A DNA stretch of 64,000 nt, from assembly GCF_000328765.2 (NCBI RefSeq), contig NC_019954.2, positions 1,780,516 through 1,844,515 of the forward strand. The letters run 5' to 3'. The notes under the pieces are model-generated. The model ran no database searches. It saw nothing but the letters and a program-made list of their open reading frames with translations, and had not been told where the DNA came from. The position numbers were made by a program, and so were the translations under genes. The stretch comes from Tepidanaerobacter acetatoxydans Re1. Its GTDB lineage: Bacteria > Bacillota > Thermosediminibacteria > Thermosediminibacterales > Tepidanaerobacteraceae. Positions 1 through 8,970 of this stretch are shown in pieces; within the stretch, counting starts at the first letter, position 1, and every line of letters starts with the position of its first letter.

Positions 1-98
1 TTCCTTTCTAAATCGAAATTTTTTACCCGGTTTTATTTCGGCAGCTAAAAGGCCGCTGAGTCAGCATTGCGTAAGCATTGCCTTGAGATTTCTTCTAT

Positions 99-1037
99 TT
101 AGAGCGTTTTATCATAATCTATAAATGTTCTGAATACCTGAACACCATGCCGTTCATAGAATCGTCTTCCGGGGACATCTGTGGAAACAAAATAGAGATG
201 GTAGATTCCTCTTTTTGTCATCTCCGCCTGCATGAAGTCAAACAGGATTCCTCCCAAGCCATAATTTCTAACCTTTTCACTTATTCCAATCGGCCCAAAT
301 CTCATCGGATTTCCGTCGATCATTCTCATGCAGAAGCCGCAAATATTTTTATCTTTGTCTAAAACCAGAAGAATACAGTCTTCTGCAAGGTTGTTCTGCA
401 TGCTTATAAGTGCATTCCTTTTCCATCCTCCGCCAAATTCTTTTTTTGCAAATTCAAGTAAGTCAAGTGCATAACTGTAATCGAAGTTAATGATGGAAAA
501 TCCTTGATTTTGAGCTTCCCTGTACTTTTCCATGGTCTCTTCACTGATAGTATAGCCGTGAAGGTCTTTTTTCATGGAAAAATTCATCTCTCCACTCTTG
601 TAGCCATGTTTTTCAAAAAAGGATATGGAAGATGGATAGTTCTCCTCGTCTAAACCCGGAAAGAAGTAACTTGGACTGTATGCACCCAAAGTAATTGTCT
701 TACAGCCCAGTTCTCTAAGAGCATTCTCGGCTTTCATGAGAAGTTTTCCTCCCACACCTCTTCTTTGATAATTTTCATCAACAAACATGACATTTACCCA
801 GCCTCTTGTGGGTTCCAGGCCCCTTTCGAGATACGGGAATTTCCGTTTCATTGCCAACAGAAATCCAATGACTTGTTCATCTTCCAATGCTATATAACAC
901 AAGTTGGAATCAAAATTGTCATCAAAAATTACCTGCTTTCTGAATTTTAATGCAGTTAGGGTATCTGCTTTCAATATCTTGTTCCAAAGAGTTATAACAT
1001 CTTGTTCATATCGTTGTTCATAATTGATAATCTTCAT
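99..1037 (-). CDS. Tandem GNAT-domain N-acetyltransferase
   Basis: A 312-residue protein with two GCN5-type acetyltransferase halves. The first has an acetyl-CoA loop RRGVGG around residue 90; the second has RNYGLGG around residue 260. The start was placed at the ATG preceded by AGGAGGATTCA; an ATG 27 nt upstream has no ribosome site. It is the last gene of the PTS operon, about 130 nt after EIIA, so it may acetylate the imported sugar or a product of it. The two-domain architecture is that of mycothiol synthase MshD and some antibiotic or polyamine acetyltransferases, but the substrate cannot be read from sequence. Confidence 0.85.
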   Translation of the reverse strand: MKIINYEQRYEQDVITLWNKILKADTLTALKFRKQVIFDDNFDSNLCYIALEDEQVIGFLLAMKRKFPYLERGLEPTRGWVNVMFVDENYQRRGVGGKLLMKAENALRELGCKTITLGAYSPSYFFPGLDEENYPSSISFFEKHGYKSGEMNFSMKKDLHGYTISEETMEKYREAQNQGFSIINFDYSYALDLLEFAKKEFGGGWKRNALISMQNNLAEDCILLVLDKDKNICGFCMRMIDGNPMRFGPIGISEKVRNYGLGGILFDFMQAEMTKRGIYHLYFVSTDVPGRRFYERHGVQVFRTFIDYDKTL

Positions 1038-1167
1038 TGAATCCTCCTCGTATAATAAAGTCATAGTTTAAAAACTATATTTCTTTTCTATCTCACTATT
1101 CTTGTGAGATAATAATTGTACAGATAGAGGTCGTAGTTTTCCTCCTTGTTGGTTGACTTTAATCCTT

Positions 1168-1557
1168 TTATTCTTCCGGAAACATTTTTACAGAATCCTT
1201 TGTTGTCTCCACACTTCTCTTTGCCAATTCTTCCAAGCTCAGTTCCGAAGGCATAGCTAATTCCACATAAGCCATAGTGTTGATTCCGGTTACCAGCATG
1301 TATCTTCCCGGATTGGCCATGCACTTCATGGCTGCCACTCTAAAAGGAGATGCGCCAAAGAGGTCGCAAGAGAAAAGTATATCTTCATCTCCAATCTTTT
1401 CCAAAAGAGCATCCAGATTGGTTTCCAGAGTATCTAAATCACTTTCGGGATCAAGGTCAAGAAAGTGCATGTACTCAGGCACTCCCGAAAGCATATTAAG
1501 GTTCTTTCTTATTCCTTCGGCATATCCTCCATGGCCTATTACAATGATATTGATCAT
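1168..1557 (-). CDS. PTS EIIA component, mannose/fructose/sorbose family
   Basis: A 129-residue cytoplasmic phosphocarrier that takes phosphate from HPr and passes it to EIIB. The family signature is at the N-terminus, IIVIGHGGYAEG, with His9 the expected phosphorylation site. The start was placed at the ATG behind AAGGAG (8 nt spacing); a start 27 nt upstream would read through that site. It follows EIID in the B-C-D-A order and completes the permease as a separate EIIA rather than an EIIAB fusion. Confidence 0.88.
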   Translation of the reverse strand: MINIIVIGHGGYAEGIRKNLNMLSGVPEYMHFLDLDPESDLDTLETNLDALLEKIGDEDILFSCDLFGASPFRVAAMKCMANPGRYMLVTGINTMAYVELAMPSELSLEELAKRSVETTKDSVKMFPEE

Positions 1558-1633
1558 TTCTTCTTCTCCTTCTGTGTTTTTCAAATATGAATTCGACTTC
1601 GTTCATTGTTAATAAATATTTCTTCTGTATATC

Positions 1634-2500
1634 TCATGCATAAAAACCTGTCCAGTAGCCTAATGCCGTAAGAACTGCTGCCAATGCAAGGATTAATCCC
1701 ATCAGTTTAAGCGGAGACCATTTTTTCTTAGAGTAAAGATAATACACTGCAAGTGTCAGAGATAATGGTAAAAGTTTAGGAAAAATACTGTTTATCATAT
1801 TATCTGCATTGAATATCACCTGATTCGGTATCACGGTATTGGTTGTAGCATCATAGATATCTCTTACGATTTGAATAGGCAGCGGCATATTTACGAAAGA
1901 AGCCGTAAGAGCTCCGACGACAATTAACCCAAGAACAGTCATGGCATCGGTAAGTTTGTTAAGAGTTCCGTCGGCCATAAAAGTCTGCATGCCTTCAAGG
2001 CCTGATTTATATCCTATTTTAAATAGATACCAGCTGAGAAGAAATGTTCCCACCGGATAGACAATCATGTAAAGCAGAGAGCCAATCCAAGAAATATTTG
2101 CAGATGCCTGAGATATTGAAAGTGCTATAGTTAGAAGAATAGGGATGATTGTCGCAACCCACAGAGAATCTCCTATGGCTGATGTAGGGCCAATAAGAGC
2201 TACTTTCACACTGCTAATGAGTTCCGGTGTGCATGCTTTGTTAGCATTGGCTTCTTCCAGTCCGCATACTATACCATTAACTATAGAACCAACCTGAGAT
2301 TCAGAGTTATAAAGTGTAATATGTCTCTTGAGAGCCTCGCTTCTTTCTTCCTTTGTATCGTATAGTTCCTCAATAACCGGAGCCATGGATTGGCCAAAGG
2401 CCATCCCTAGCATGCTTTCTGCCTGTTGCGAGCACCCATTCCAAAAGAACCAGTTCAGGAATGATTTTTTTAGGGTCTTTTCACTGATTTTCTTTTCCAT
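1634..2500 (-). CDS. PTS EIID component, mannose/fructose/sorbose family
   Basis: A 288-residue membrane subunit of a mannose-family PTS. The N-terminus has the EIID pattern FLNWFFWNGCSQQAESMLG, and the C-terminal third has several hydrophobic segments. With EIIC it forms the translocation channel. The ATG follows GGAGTAAGAA and begins 3 nt after the EIIC stop, so the two are translationally coupled. Sugar specificity cannot be assigned from sequence. Confidence 0.92.
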   Translation of the reverse strand: MEKKISEKTLKKSFLNWFFWNGCSQQAESMLGMAFGQSMAPVIEELYDTKEERSEALKRHITLYNSESQVGSIVNGIVCGLEEANANKACTPELISSVKVALIGPTSAIGDSLWVATIIPILLTIALSISQASANISWIGSLLYMIVYPVGTFLLSWYLFKIGYKSGLEGMQTFMADGTLNKLTDAMTVLGLIVVGALTASFVNMPLPIQIVRDIYDATTNTVIPNQVIFNADNMINSIFPKLLPLSLTLAVYYLYSKKKWSPLKLMGLILALAAVLTALGYWTGFYA

Positions 2501-2503
2501 TTC

Positions 2504-3286
2504 TTACTCCACCTCAACTTTCTTAGATGATGAGTAATAATAAAGTATTGTCACAATTAAGGCCACTACTGTTACAGCCATGGTATTTAGGTTAAAATAC
2601 GTTACAAGAATAAAACCGGCCAGATAGATGACAATATGGTACTTCTCCTTCAGAAGAAAAGATAGAATAATTCCCATTCCAAGTGCAGCCATCATTCCTC
2701 CAAATACAGAAAGCCCTGTTGTCAGCCAAGCCGGTATCAGAGAAACAAAATCAGCCTGCTCAGAAGCAGCCGTCATAGAAGTCAAAAGCAGCACAGCAGG
2801 AATGAAACGAACTGCAAATCCGATGAGCTGTCCCAGCACTAGATTAGGGATAAACATTTTTCTTGTTTCACCGGCTTCTGCATATTTGTATGCCACTCTG
2901 TTAAGGGGGAGGCATGCAGCATATGAGATGTTCCACATGATTTGTCCGACAAGACCGCCTATTCCGGCAAAGACAACAGCAAGACCAATGACTTCCGTTG
3001 CACCCATTCCTTTTCCAAAAACAATTGCGGCTGCTGTACCGATATATGTTGCATAAGACAAATCCCATGCAACTGCTCCGCCGGGTGTCACATTGCCCAT
3101 GTACATGATCTGCAATGGTATACCTACTATCATTGCCGTATTAACATCACCTAATATAAGTCCGACGACAAAGGAAGCAACCAGCGGCCTGCCAAGGGTA
3201 TACCAACCCAAGGTATTGCCTATAATAGAACCTATAGATCCAAGGTAGATAAAAAGGGAAATCAAAATAATTTGTAGTGTACTCAT
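2504..3286 (-). CDS. PTS EIIC component, mannose/fructose/sorbose family
   Basis: A 260-residue integral membrane permease. It is hydrophobic throughout and has the EIIC pattern GIPLQIMYMGNVTPGGA near residue 55, a substrate-pathway loop in this family. The start follows GGAGGAAAACA. It lies between EIIB and EIID in one operon. A relative of ManY, SorA and AgaC; the transported sugar is unknown, though a hexose or amino sugar is likely given the neighbouring deacetylase and acetyltransferase. Confidence 0.92.
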   Translation of the reverse strand: MSTLQIILISLFIYLGSIGSIIGNTLGWYTLGRPLVASFVVGLILGDVNTAMIVGIPLQIMYMGNVTPGGAVAWDLSYATYIGTAAAIVFGKGMGATEVIGLAVVFAGIGGLVGQIMWNISYAACLPLNRVAYKYAEAGETRKMFIPNLVLGQLIGFAVRFIPAVLLLTSMTAASEQADFVSLIPAWLTTGLSVFGGMMAALGMGIILSFLLKEKYHIVIYLAGFILVTYFNLNTMAVTVVALIVTILYYYSSSKKVEVE

Positions 3287-3306
3287 TGTTTTCCTCCTTA
3301 ATATAT

Positions 3307-3798
3307 TTATTTTATTGATTGCTTAAATGAGGACCAACTAGTTTCTGTAGTGCTGGGCAGCTGCTGGAATGTAATTTTGATGTTCTTTGCCGCAATGGAG
3401 TCCAGCAAAGCTACATCGCTTTCACTTAAGTAGAATATCCCGGTAGCTCCACTCACTTTATAAATGGTATCCGGGCGTTTTGCCAGATTGCCCAGTATAA
3501 TTTGCTCACAGCATAGAATACTCTCTTCCAGTTCTTTCAGCTTTGAAGGCTGTTTGACGATAACCAGTCTATTCCTGTCGGAATCGTTTCTTAAGAGCGT
3601 CTTTGCCTCTTCAGTTGAAACAATATTCGTTTTGTACTTTGAGGGAACTCCCATGGTCATTATGGATTTAAGCATTGGATTCTTAACACTCTCATCATCC
3701 ACTGCAATGATTTCCTGTATCCCCAAAGTCGGGCACCATGCAACTACTGTCTGCCCATGAATCAGTCTGTCGTCAACCCTTATATAAACTTTTCCCAA
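3307..3798 (-). CDS. PTS EIIB component, mannose/fructose/sorbose family
   Basis: A 163-residue cytoplasmic EIIB. The hallmark VDDRLIHGQ places the phosphorylated histidine at residue 14; it phosphorylates the sugar as it enters through EIIC/EIID. The start is a TTG preceded by AAGGAGAATAATA, because the protein must begin close before the VRVDDR-type motif and no ATG is available there. First PTS gene after the PIG-L deacetylase. Confidence 0.92.
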   Translation of the reverse strand: MGKVYIRVDDRLIHGQTVVAWCPTLGIQEIIAVDDESVKNPMLKSIMTMGVPSKYKTNIVSTEEAKTLLRNDSDRNRLVIVKQPSKLKELEESILCCEQIILGNLAKRPDTIYKVSGATGIFYLSESDVALLDSIAAKNIKITFQQLPSTTETSWSSFKQSIK

Positions 3799-3896
3799 TA
3801 TTATTCTCCTTTCTGCATAATATTTATCAATGTATATATATTTTCTGGCAAAACCATCAGATTCATAAATCTTAATTTCTTACTTCTTCCATTGAA

Positions 3897-4577
3897 TCAC
3901 CATAATTTATTCTCAATGAGACTGGCATACATATAGCAGACGGTGAATTTTGAAGAGTTGGATTCTATCTGACGTATTCTGCCATTATTGGTATAGTAAG
4001 GTATATAAGGGAAATCATTTACTTTGCCTCTGAATACGTCATATTCATTAAGAGCGCTGAACCACTGTTCTTTCTCATCGTCATCCAGCTGGAAATATGC
4101 CTGCGGAATAAATCCGACCAAATCTTCAAAGGTCTCTCCGTATACCAGTCTGATTTGACTTCCTTTTTCTCTCATATTCTTCACGGCTAATGTGACTGCA
4201 TCATGTGTCTCGATATGCCTTCTATGCATTGAGCCTCTCCAATGGGTAATAACTAGGTCGACTTTTTCATCAACAAAGTATTCTTCTAATCTTTTGGCAA
4301 ATTCTTCAGTTTTGGGCATATTACTGGATACATACCCCAACCAGAGGTAATCTGCTCCCAGTTTTTCGGCGGCTCTCCGGTTCTGATTCAGAAGGTCTTT
4401 AAGATAAGCTTGCTTTTCTTCTTCTGTGGCCTTAGGGTCTTCCAGCCTTCCCTGCGTAACATGGAGCAGAGTACACTTGGCTTTATTTTTAACATATTTG
4501 ATTATTAGCGGTCCTCCCATAAGCTCAGCGTCCAGTGAATGTGCACCGATACTGACTACTCTTTTAACATTGCTCAT
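3897..4577 (-). CDS. Divergent PIG-L (LmbE-like) deacetylase family protein
   Basis: A 226-residue member of the PIG-L/LmbE fold, whose characterised members (MshB, BshB, PIG-L) remove acetyl from N-acetylglucosamine conjugates using zinc. The N-terminal motif reads AHSLDAE instead of the usual AHPDDAE. His13 and Asp16 (zinc ligands) are kept, but the preceding Asp, the usual general base, is Leu15. A His-rich segment HRRHIETHDAV near residue 118 supplies the third ligand. It lies between the RpiR regulator and PTS genes, so an amino-sugar substrate is plausible; because of the base substitution, activity is uncertain. Confidence 0.8.
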   Translation of the reverse strand: MSNVKRVVSIGAHSLDAELMGGPLIIKYVKNKAKCTLLHVTQGRLEDPKATEEEKQAYLKDLLNQNRRAAEKLGADYLWLGYVSSNMPKTEEFAKRLEEYFVDEKVDLVITHWRGSMHRRHIETHDAVTLAVKNMREKGSQIRLVYGETFEDLVGFIPQAYFQLDDDEKEQWFSALNEYDVFRGKVNDFPYIPYYTNNGRIRQIESNSSKFTVCYMYASLIENKLW

Positions 4578-4660
4578 TTTCTAACATTCCTTTCACTTAA
4601 CTTAAGGCCAAAACGGCAAGAAACCGTTGCCTAATTTTACTTCACTTCTGTTTAAAGAAA

Positions 4661-5503
4661 TTAATATTTTCTAAAAGATACGGCCTTGCTGGTGTTTTCT
4701 AGGTATTGGCTTATGTCATCATATTTTTTACAGGCTACAGCAGAAAAAATAATATCAATAACATTGAGTTGAGCCATTCGCGATGCCATAGCACCACTTC
4801 TGAACAAAGCTTCACTGGATGTGACAAAAAGCTTTATATCGGAAACTTCGGTGATAGGGGAGTTTCCAAATTTAGTAATGCAAATCGTAGTAGCTCTTGC
4901 CTCTTTTGCAAGTCTTAGGGCTTCTACGGTATCAATAGTTTGACCTGAATATGATATTCCTATGGCTACATCTTTGCTTGTGAGATTAGCCGCCGATGCA
5001 AGCTGCATGTGATTATCCAAATAAGCGGTACATGCTTTATTTATACGCATAAATTTATGCATGGCATCCTGAGCTACTATAGCCGATGCACCAATACCAT
5101 AGATATCAAGTCTTTTAGCCTGCATGATAGCCTCAACGGCTTTGTTTATTTCATCCCGACTGAGTACATCCATGGTACTTTCAATTGCTTGCATGTTATT
5201 CTTAGTAATCTTGGCAATAATAGCGTCCAAGTCATCGTCGATATTAACTACACCTTGTATTTTCCTCGTCTTAAACGCTATATCAGCCGAAACTTTTATC
5301 TTCAGATCCTGATAACCCTTATACCCCAATGTGCGGCAAAACCTTACAACACTGGCTTCGCTAGTGTCGCATTTTGCTGCAAGTTCTGCTATGGGTAAAT
5401 CCGAAATTTCCAGTGGATGTTCTAAAATATATGTGGCTATCTTTTTCTCGGAAGGGGTTAAATTATTATATATCGCTTTAATCTTTTCTATTTCTCCTGC
5501 CAT
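4661..5503 (-). CDS. MurR/RpiR family transcriptional regulator (HTH plus SIS domain)
   Basis: A 280-residue regulator. An RpiR-type helix-turn-helix occupies about residues 1-75 (LAAKCDTSEASVVRFCRTLG), followed by a SIS phosphosugar-binding domain at about 120-245 (IYGIGASAIVAQD, GISYSGQTIDTVEAL). The ATG behind AGAGGTG was taken as start; a GTG 12 nt upstream lies inside that ribosome site. As first gene of the PTS operon it probably senses the phosphosugar delivered by the PTS and controls its own operon. Confidence 0.9.
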   Translation of the reverse strand: MAGEIEKIKAIYNNLTPSEKKIATYILEHPLEISDLPIAELAAKCDTSEASVVRFCRTLGYKGYQDLKIKVSADIAFKTRKIQGVVNIDDDLDAIIAKITKNNMQAIESTMDVLSRDEINKAVEAIMQAKRLDIYGIGASAIVAQDAMHKFMRINKACTAYLDNHMQLASAANLTSKDVAIGISYSGQTIDTVEALRLAKEARATTICITKFGNSPITEVSDIKLFVTSSEALFRSGAMASRMAQLNVIDIIFSAVACKKYDDISQYLENTSKAVSFRKY

Positions 5504-5636
5504 AATTAAATTCACCTCTTATTTATATTATTCGACACGTTTTGTATTATTCCTTCATCATTTATAAAATTTTTTGTAGTTTTGCTTCACTTTTATAACC
5601 CTACATTTTAGAATAAAGTCATAATAATATAAAAAC

Positions 5637-5693
5637 GAGCTGCTGCACTGCGAACTATTCCGTTCGCTGAAGTGCAGCAGCTCATTTTCTTAA
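5637..5693 (-). terminator. Rho-independent terminator of the pntAA-pntAB-pntB operon
   Basis: A long hairpin with perfect outer arms GAGCTGCTGCACT/AGTGCAGCAGCTC and an inner GCGAAC/GTTCGC stem, followed on the minus strand by GTTTTTAT. It lies between the pntB stop and the RpiR gene, separating the two transcription units. Confidence 0.9.
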
Positions 5694-5738
5694 TACTTTC
5701 TACCTAATATTTCAGAAGTTAAGATGGTATAGACCCGT

Positions 5739-7133
5739 TTATTGCTTTATGACCTCAACCAGCTCTTTAACAGTATCTGCGGCATTACCTAATAACAGAT
5801 GCACGTGGAGCAATTCATACAGCGAATTTTCCACTCCTGAATAACCCGGCTTGGTATCTAGGTTGCACACGATGACGTTCTTTGCCTCTTCCACTTTCAA
5901 CACCGGCATGCCATAGATAGGTGTGCCTTCGGCGGTATTGGCAGCCGGATTTATTACGTCACATGCTCCAACTACTATAGCTACATCAGTTTCGGAAAAT
6001 TCCGGATTGATTACATCCATTTCGCAAAGCTTATCATAGGGCACATCCACTTCCGCCAAAAGCACATTCATATGGCCAGGCATGCGGCCTGCTACCGGAT
6101 GTATGGCAAATTTTACTTCCTTGCCTTGAGACTCTAGTGTATCATACAAAGCTTTTACCTGGCTTTGAGCTTGGGCTATGGCCATACCGTAGCCGGGAAC
6201 AATGACCACTTTTTTGGCGGTTTTTAGTATTTCTGCAGGTAATTTCTTGGCTGTCACAGGGGGTTTTCCCACATCTATGACCTTTTCTTTAGGCGTGGTT
6301 TCTTTTTTATTAATTCCAGAGTTTAATTGTGATCCACTAAGTATATCGACCAATGACCGATTCATCGCACCACACATAATCTGGGTCAGTATAAGCCCGG
6401 AAGCTCCGACGATAGCCCCTACGGCTACCAGCAGCGGGTCTTCTATGGTAAAGCCGCAAATAGCTCCGGCCAATCCGGAAAAAGAGTTGAGCAGTGAAAT
6501 GGTTATCGGCATATCGGCTCCGCCGACTCTAATAGCAAACAACACCCCATAGGCCAGTGCCAAAAATGCGGTTATAATTGCGATAAATCCTATGCCAGAT
6601 ATATTAGCGACAGAAGCAGTTATGATTAATAAAATAATTATCAATAAAACAGCGTTTGAAATCAGACCGTGGTTTTTTAAAATAATCGGCCTCTGGGATA
6701 TCCTTCGATCAAGCTTGGCTGCAGCAATCAAGCTGCCGCTGAAAGTCACTGCCCCTACCGCCAGTGCCAATTGGCCGGTAAGCCGGCCGAATAAAGTCAT
6801 TTGCTTATATCTCTCAAAGATTTCCACCAAAGCCACTAAAGCTGAAGCTCCACCGCCAAGACCGTTTAACAGTGCTACCATTTGCGGCATTTGAATCATT
6901 TTAACTCTCATAGCCATGATGTACCCGGTTACCCCGCCGACAAAGATAGCAAACCATAACAAAGGCACATCGATAATCCCATTATAGGCCAAAACCACAA
7001 TGACAGCCGCCAGCATTGCCATGGCCCCTATTCGGTTGCCCTGCACAGCTGTTTTGGGCGAGCTCATCAATTTAATTCCCACAAGGACCAAAATCGATAA
7101 AACAATGGAAACTATTTCATAAGTCCCTATCAT
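5739..7133 (-). CDS. pntB: NAD(P) transhydrogenase subunit beta
   Basis: A 464-residue proton-translocating transhydrogenase beta subunit: about nine hydrophobic segments (dII) in residues 1-260, a linker, and the NADP(H)-binding dIII domain at about 290-464 with VPGYGMAIAQAQ and the downstream VGACDVINPAA signature. It couples hydride transfer between NADH and NADP+ to proton movement across the membrane. Last gene of a three-gene operon, 14 nt after pntAB; the start follows GAGGTGTAGCA. Confidence 0.96.
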   Translation of the reverse strand: MIGTYEIVSIVLSILVLVGIKLMSSPKTAVQGNRIGAMAMLAAVIVVLAYNGIIDVPLLWFAIFVGGVTGYIMAMRVKMIQMPQMVALLNGLGGGASALVALVEIFERYKQMTLFGRLTGQLALAVGAVTFSGSLIAAAKLDRRISQRPIILKNHGLISNAVLLIIILLIITASVANISGIGFIAIITAFLALAYGVLFAIRVGGADMPITISLLNSFSGLAGAICGFTIEDPLLVAVGAIVGASGLILTQIMCGAMNRSLVDILSGSQLNSGINKKETTPKEKVIDVGKPPVTAKKLPAEILKTAKKVVIVPGYGMAIAQAQSQVKALYDTLESQGKEVKFAIHPVAGRMPGHMNVLLAEVDVPYDKLCEMDVINPEFSETDVAIVVGACDVINPAANTAEGTPIYGMPVLKVEEAKNVIVCNLDTKPGYSGVENSLYELLHVHLLLGNAADTVKELVEVIKQ

Positions 7134-7147
7134 TGCTACACCTCACA

Positions 7148-7420
7148 TTAGCTCTTAAACATTTTTAACATCCGATCTGTGACCACAAAACCCCCAACTA
7201 AGTTGACCGTCGCCAAAACTACGGCAATAAAACCTAAGAATTTACTGCCTGATGATACGGCATAAGCCGTAGAAACCAGGGAACCCAATATAGTCACACC
7301 GGATATAGCATTGGTGCCTGACATCAGAGGGGTATGGAGCAAAGAGGGAACCTCTTTTATAACCCTGTACCCCAGCAAGGACGCAACAATAAAAATAATT
7401 ATGAGAAACATTTCTTTCAC
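7148..7420 (-). CDS. pntAB: NAD(P) transhydrogenase subunit alpha, membrane part (alpha-2)
   Basis: About 90 residues with three to four membrane segments (FLIIIFIVASLLGYRV, SGVTILGSLVSTAYAV, FLGFIAVVLATVNLVGGF). This is the C-terminal membrane piece that is fused to PntA in E. coli and separate in many anaerobes. The start chosen is the GTG 8 nt after AAAGGAG, whose ribosome site overlaps the pntAA stop; an ATG 9 nt further in is the alternative. A longer upstream reading would overlap pntAA out of frame and is unlikely. Confidence 0.9.
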   Translation of the reverse strand: MKEMFLIIIFIVASLLGYRVIKEVPSLLHTPLMSGTNAISGVTILGSLVSTAYAVSSGSKFLGFIAVVLATVNLVGGFVVTDRMLKMFKS

Positions 7421-7433
7421 TCTTTTCACTCCT

Positions 7434-8618
7434 TTAATCCAAGCCAATAGCCTCACGAGCTCCGGCATGATACAGCTTGCCGCCCTTTGTGACAAGGCTT
7501 GAGGCTATAATCTCATCACTGGTATCTATTTCCAACCTGCCATTGTTAATAAAGGATGTGATATAATTAAAAATATTATGAGCAAACATCCATGTTGAGC
7601 TTATAGGCACCATGCCGGGAATATTCTTGGTGCCGTCTATACTAACACCATATTGGACTGTTAATTCGCCGCCCTTTGTAAGTTCACAGTTTCCTCCTTG
7701 GTCTATGGCCACATCTACAATAGCAGAACCGGGTTTCATCTGTTTTACCATTTCTTCTGTAACTAAAACCGGCGCTAATCTTCCCGGAACCAAGGCTGTT
7801 AATATTAAAATATCAGACTTTACTACCGTTTCTTTTATAGCTTCTCTTTCCTTTAAAAGCCATTCTTTTGGCAATGATTGCGCATAGCCACCCTTTCCTA
7901 TTGCTACATCAGCCGGCACACCAGTTTCAACTATTTTTGCGCCTAAACTCTTTGCATGTTCAGCTGCATCAGGACGAATATCCGCAGCATGCACAACTGC
8001 ACCTAACCGCTTTGCTGTGGCTATAGCCTGCAGCCCAGCCACACCTGCGCCAATTACCATAACTGATGACGGCTGAATCATGCCAACTGCTGTACCTATC
8101 ATTGGGATAAACTTCGGCAAGCGGTCAGCTGCCATCAAAACACTTTTATATCCTGCTACAGTACTCATAGAAGTTAAAGCATCCATTGATTGAGCCCGAG
8201 AAATTCTAGGTATGCCATCTAGCGTCAGGCTAGTTACCTTTTTCTCCATGAGCTTCTTTACCATTTCATGATTAGCAGGTGCTGCGGGATGGAGGAATGT
8301 TATCAAAACCTGACCTTCGTGCATCATATCAACTTCATGTTTTCCCAATTCTTCATTAAATAACGGTTCCTTGACTTTTAAAATAATATCCGATTCATCA
8401 TATAGTTTTTGAATATCATCAATAATTGCCGCACCGACTTTTTTGTATTCATCATCAGAAAAATACGAACCAATTCCCGCACCTTTTTCAAAAAAAACTT
8501 TAGCTCCGCCATCAACAAGCTTTTTTACCGTATCAGGTATTGCAGCTACACGCCGCTCGCCACTCATTATTTCTCTAGGTATGCCGAAAGATAACCCTCT
8601 AAACTGTCCTTCAGACAT
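7434..8618 (-). CDS. pntAA: NAD(P) transhydrogenase subunit alpha, NAD-binding part (alpha-1)
   Basis: A 394-residue dI subunit of the alanine dehydrogenase/transhydrogenase family: N-terminal PREIMSGERRVAAIPDTV, then the NAD-binding Rossmann motif VIGAGVAGLQAIATAKRLGA near residue 175. The length matches split-type alpha-1 subunits. Start ATG after GGGGGTTGTAAA. It is preceded by a sigma-54 promoter about 40 nt upstream and a nearby TyrR-like activator, so transcription is predicted to require an activator rather than being constitutive. Confidence 0.96.
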   Translation of the reverse strand: MSEGQFRGLSFGIPREIMSGERRVAAIPDTVKKLVDGGAKVFFEKGAGIGSYFSDDEYKKVGAAIIDDIQKLYDESDIILKVKEPLFNEELGKHEVDMMHEGQVLITFLHPAAPANHEMVKKLMEKKVTSLTLDGIPRISRAQSMDALTSMSTVAGYKSVLMAADRLPKFIPMIGTAVGMIQPSSVMVIGAGVAGLQAIATAKRLGAVVHAADIRPDAAEHAKSLGAKIVETGVPADVAIGKGGYAQSLPKEWLLKEREAIKETVVKSDILILTALVPGRLAPVLVTEEMVKQMKPGSAIVDVAIDQGGNCELTKGGELTVQYGVSIDGTKNIPGMVPISSTWMFAHNIFNYITSFINNGRLEIDTSDEIIASSLVTKGGKLYHAGAREAIGLD

Positions 8619-8659
8619 TTTACAACCCCCTTAAGAATTTATTCTTATAATAGTATATT

Positions 8660-8674
8660 GCAAAAATCATGCCA
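8660..8674 (-). promoter_or_regulatory. Sigma-54 (-24/-12) promoter of pntAA
   Basis: On the minus strand TGGCATGATTTTTGC matches the sigma-54 consensus TGGCACG-N4-TTGC, with exactly 10 nt between the invariant GG and GC. The predicted transcript starts near 8648 and leaves a ~30 nt leader before the pntAA ATG. The neighbouring gene upstream encodes a sigma-54 activator, which supports the call. Confidence 0.88.
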
Positions 8675-8722
8675 TAACTGCTCAGTCTAATACAGCCGCA
8701 CCTTTGTGAAATTATTATAAAA

Positions 8723-8766
8723 AAATATTGCTTTTTGGTAACTATAGTTGCCAAAAAGCAATATTT
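8723..8766. repeat. Inverted repeat (16-bp arms) enclosing palindrome 1
   Basis: Arms AAATATTGCTTTTTGG and its exact complement, separated by 12 nt. On the minus strand it is followed by T-rich sequence, so it could also terminate the activator gene's transcript. It contains the 16-bp palindrome at 8737-8752. Confidence 0.75.
8737..8752. promoter_or_regulatory. Candidate activator-binding site 1 (GGTAAC-N4-GTTGCC)
   Basis: One of three 16-bp palindromes of the form GGTAAC-N4-GTTACC between the sigma-54 activator gene and pntAA. Its centre is about 96 bp upstream of the predicted pntAA start site, within the usual range for sigma-54 enhancers. One mismatch from perfect symmetry. Confidence 0.6.
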
Positions 8767-8778
8767 AAGGTCTAAATC

Positions 8779-8794
8779 GGTAACTAATGTTACC
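8779..8794. promoter_or_regulatory. Candidate activator-binding site 2 (GGTAAC-N4-GTTACC)
   Basis: Perfect palindrome that extends to 22 bp with its ATC/GAT flanks. It lies exactly 42 bp (four helical turns) from site 1, so both face the same side of the helix. It is not part of a larger RNA-type stem, which favours a DNA-binding site. Confidence 0.65.
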
Positions 8795-8970
8795 GATAAT
8801 GTGGCTTAGTTATTAAATTTATTGCTATTATCGCTTTGAATAAATGGTTTAAAAATATAAAGTTTTTTTAATATCGGAATTAATCAAATAAAGTCACTAT
8901 TTTCTATTAACCGTATACTTATATATTATATAAAGTTTTTTAAGTAATTCTTTTGAACATAAACCTCCAT

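Noticed and set aside
1-98. Direct repeat GCATTGC and partial hairpin at the window edge
   Set aside because: Too weak and cut by the window end; no T-run to support a terminator.
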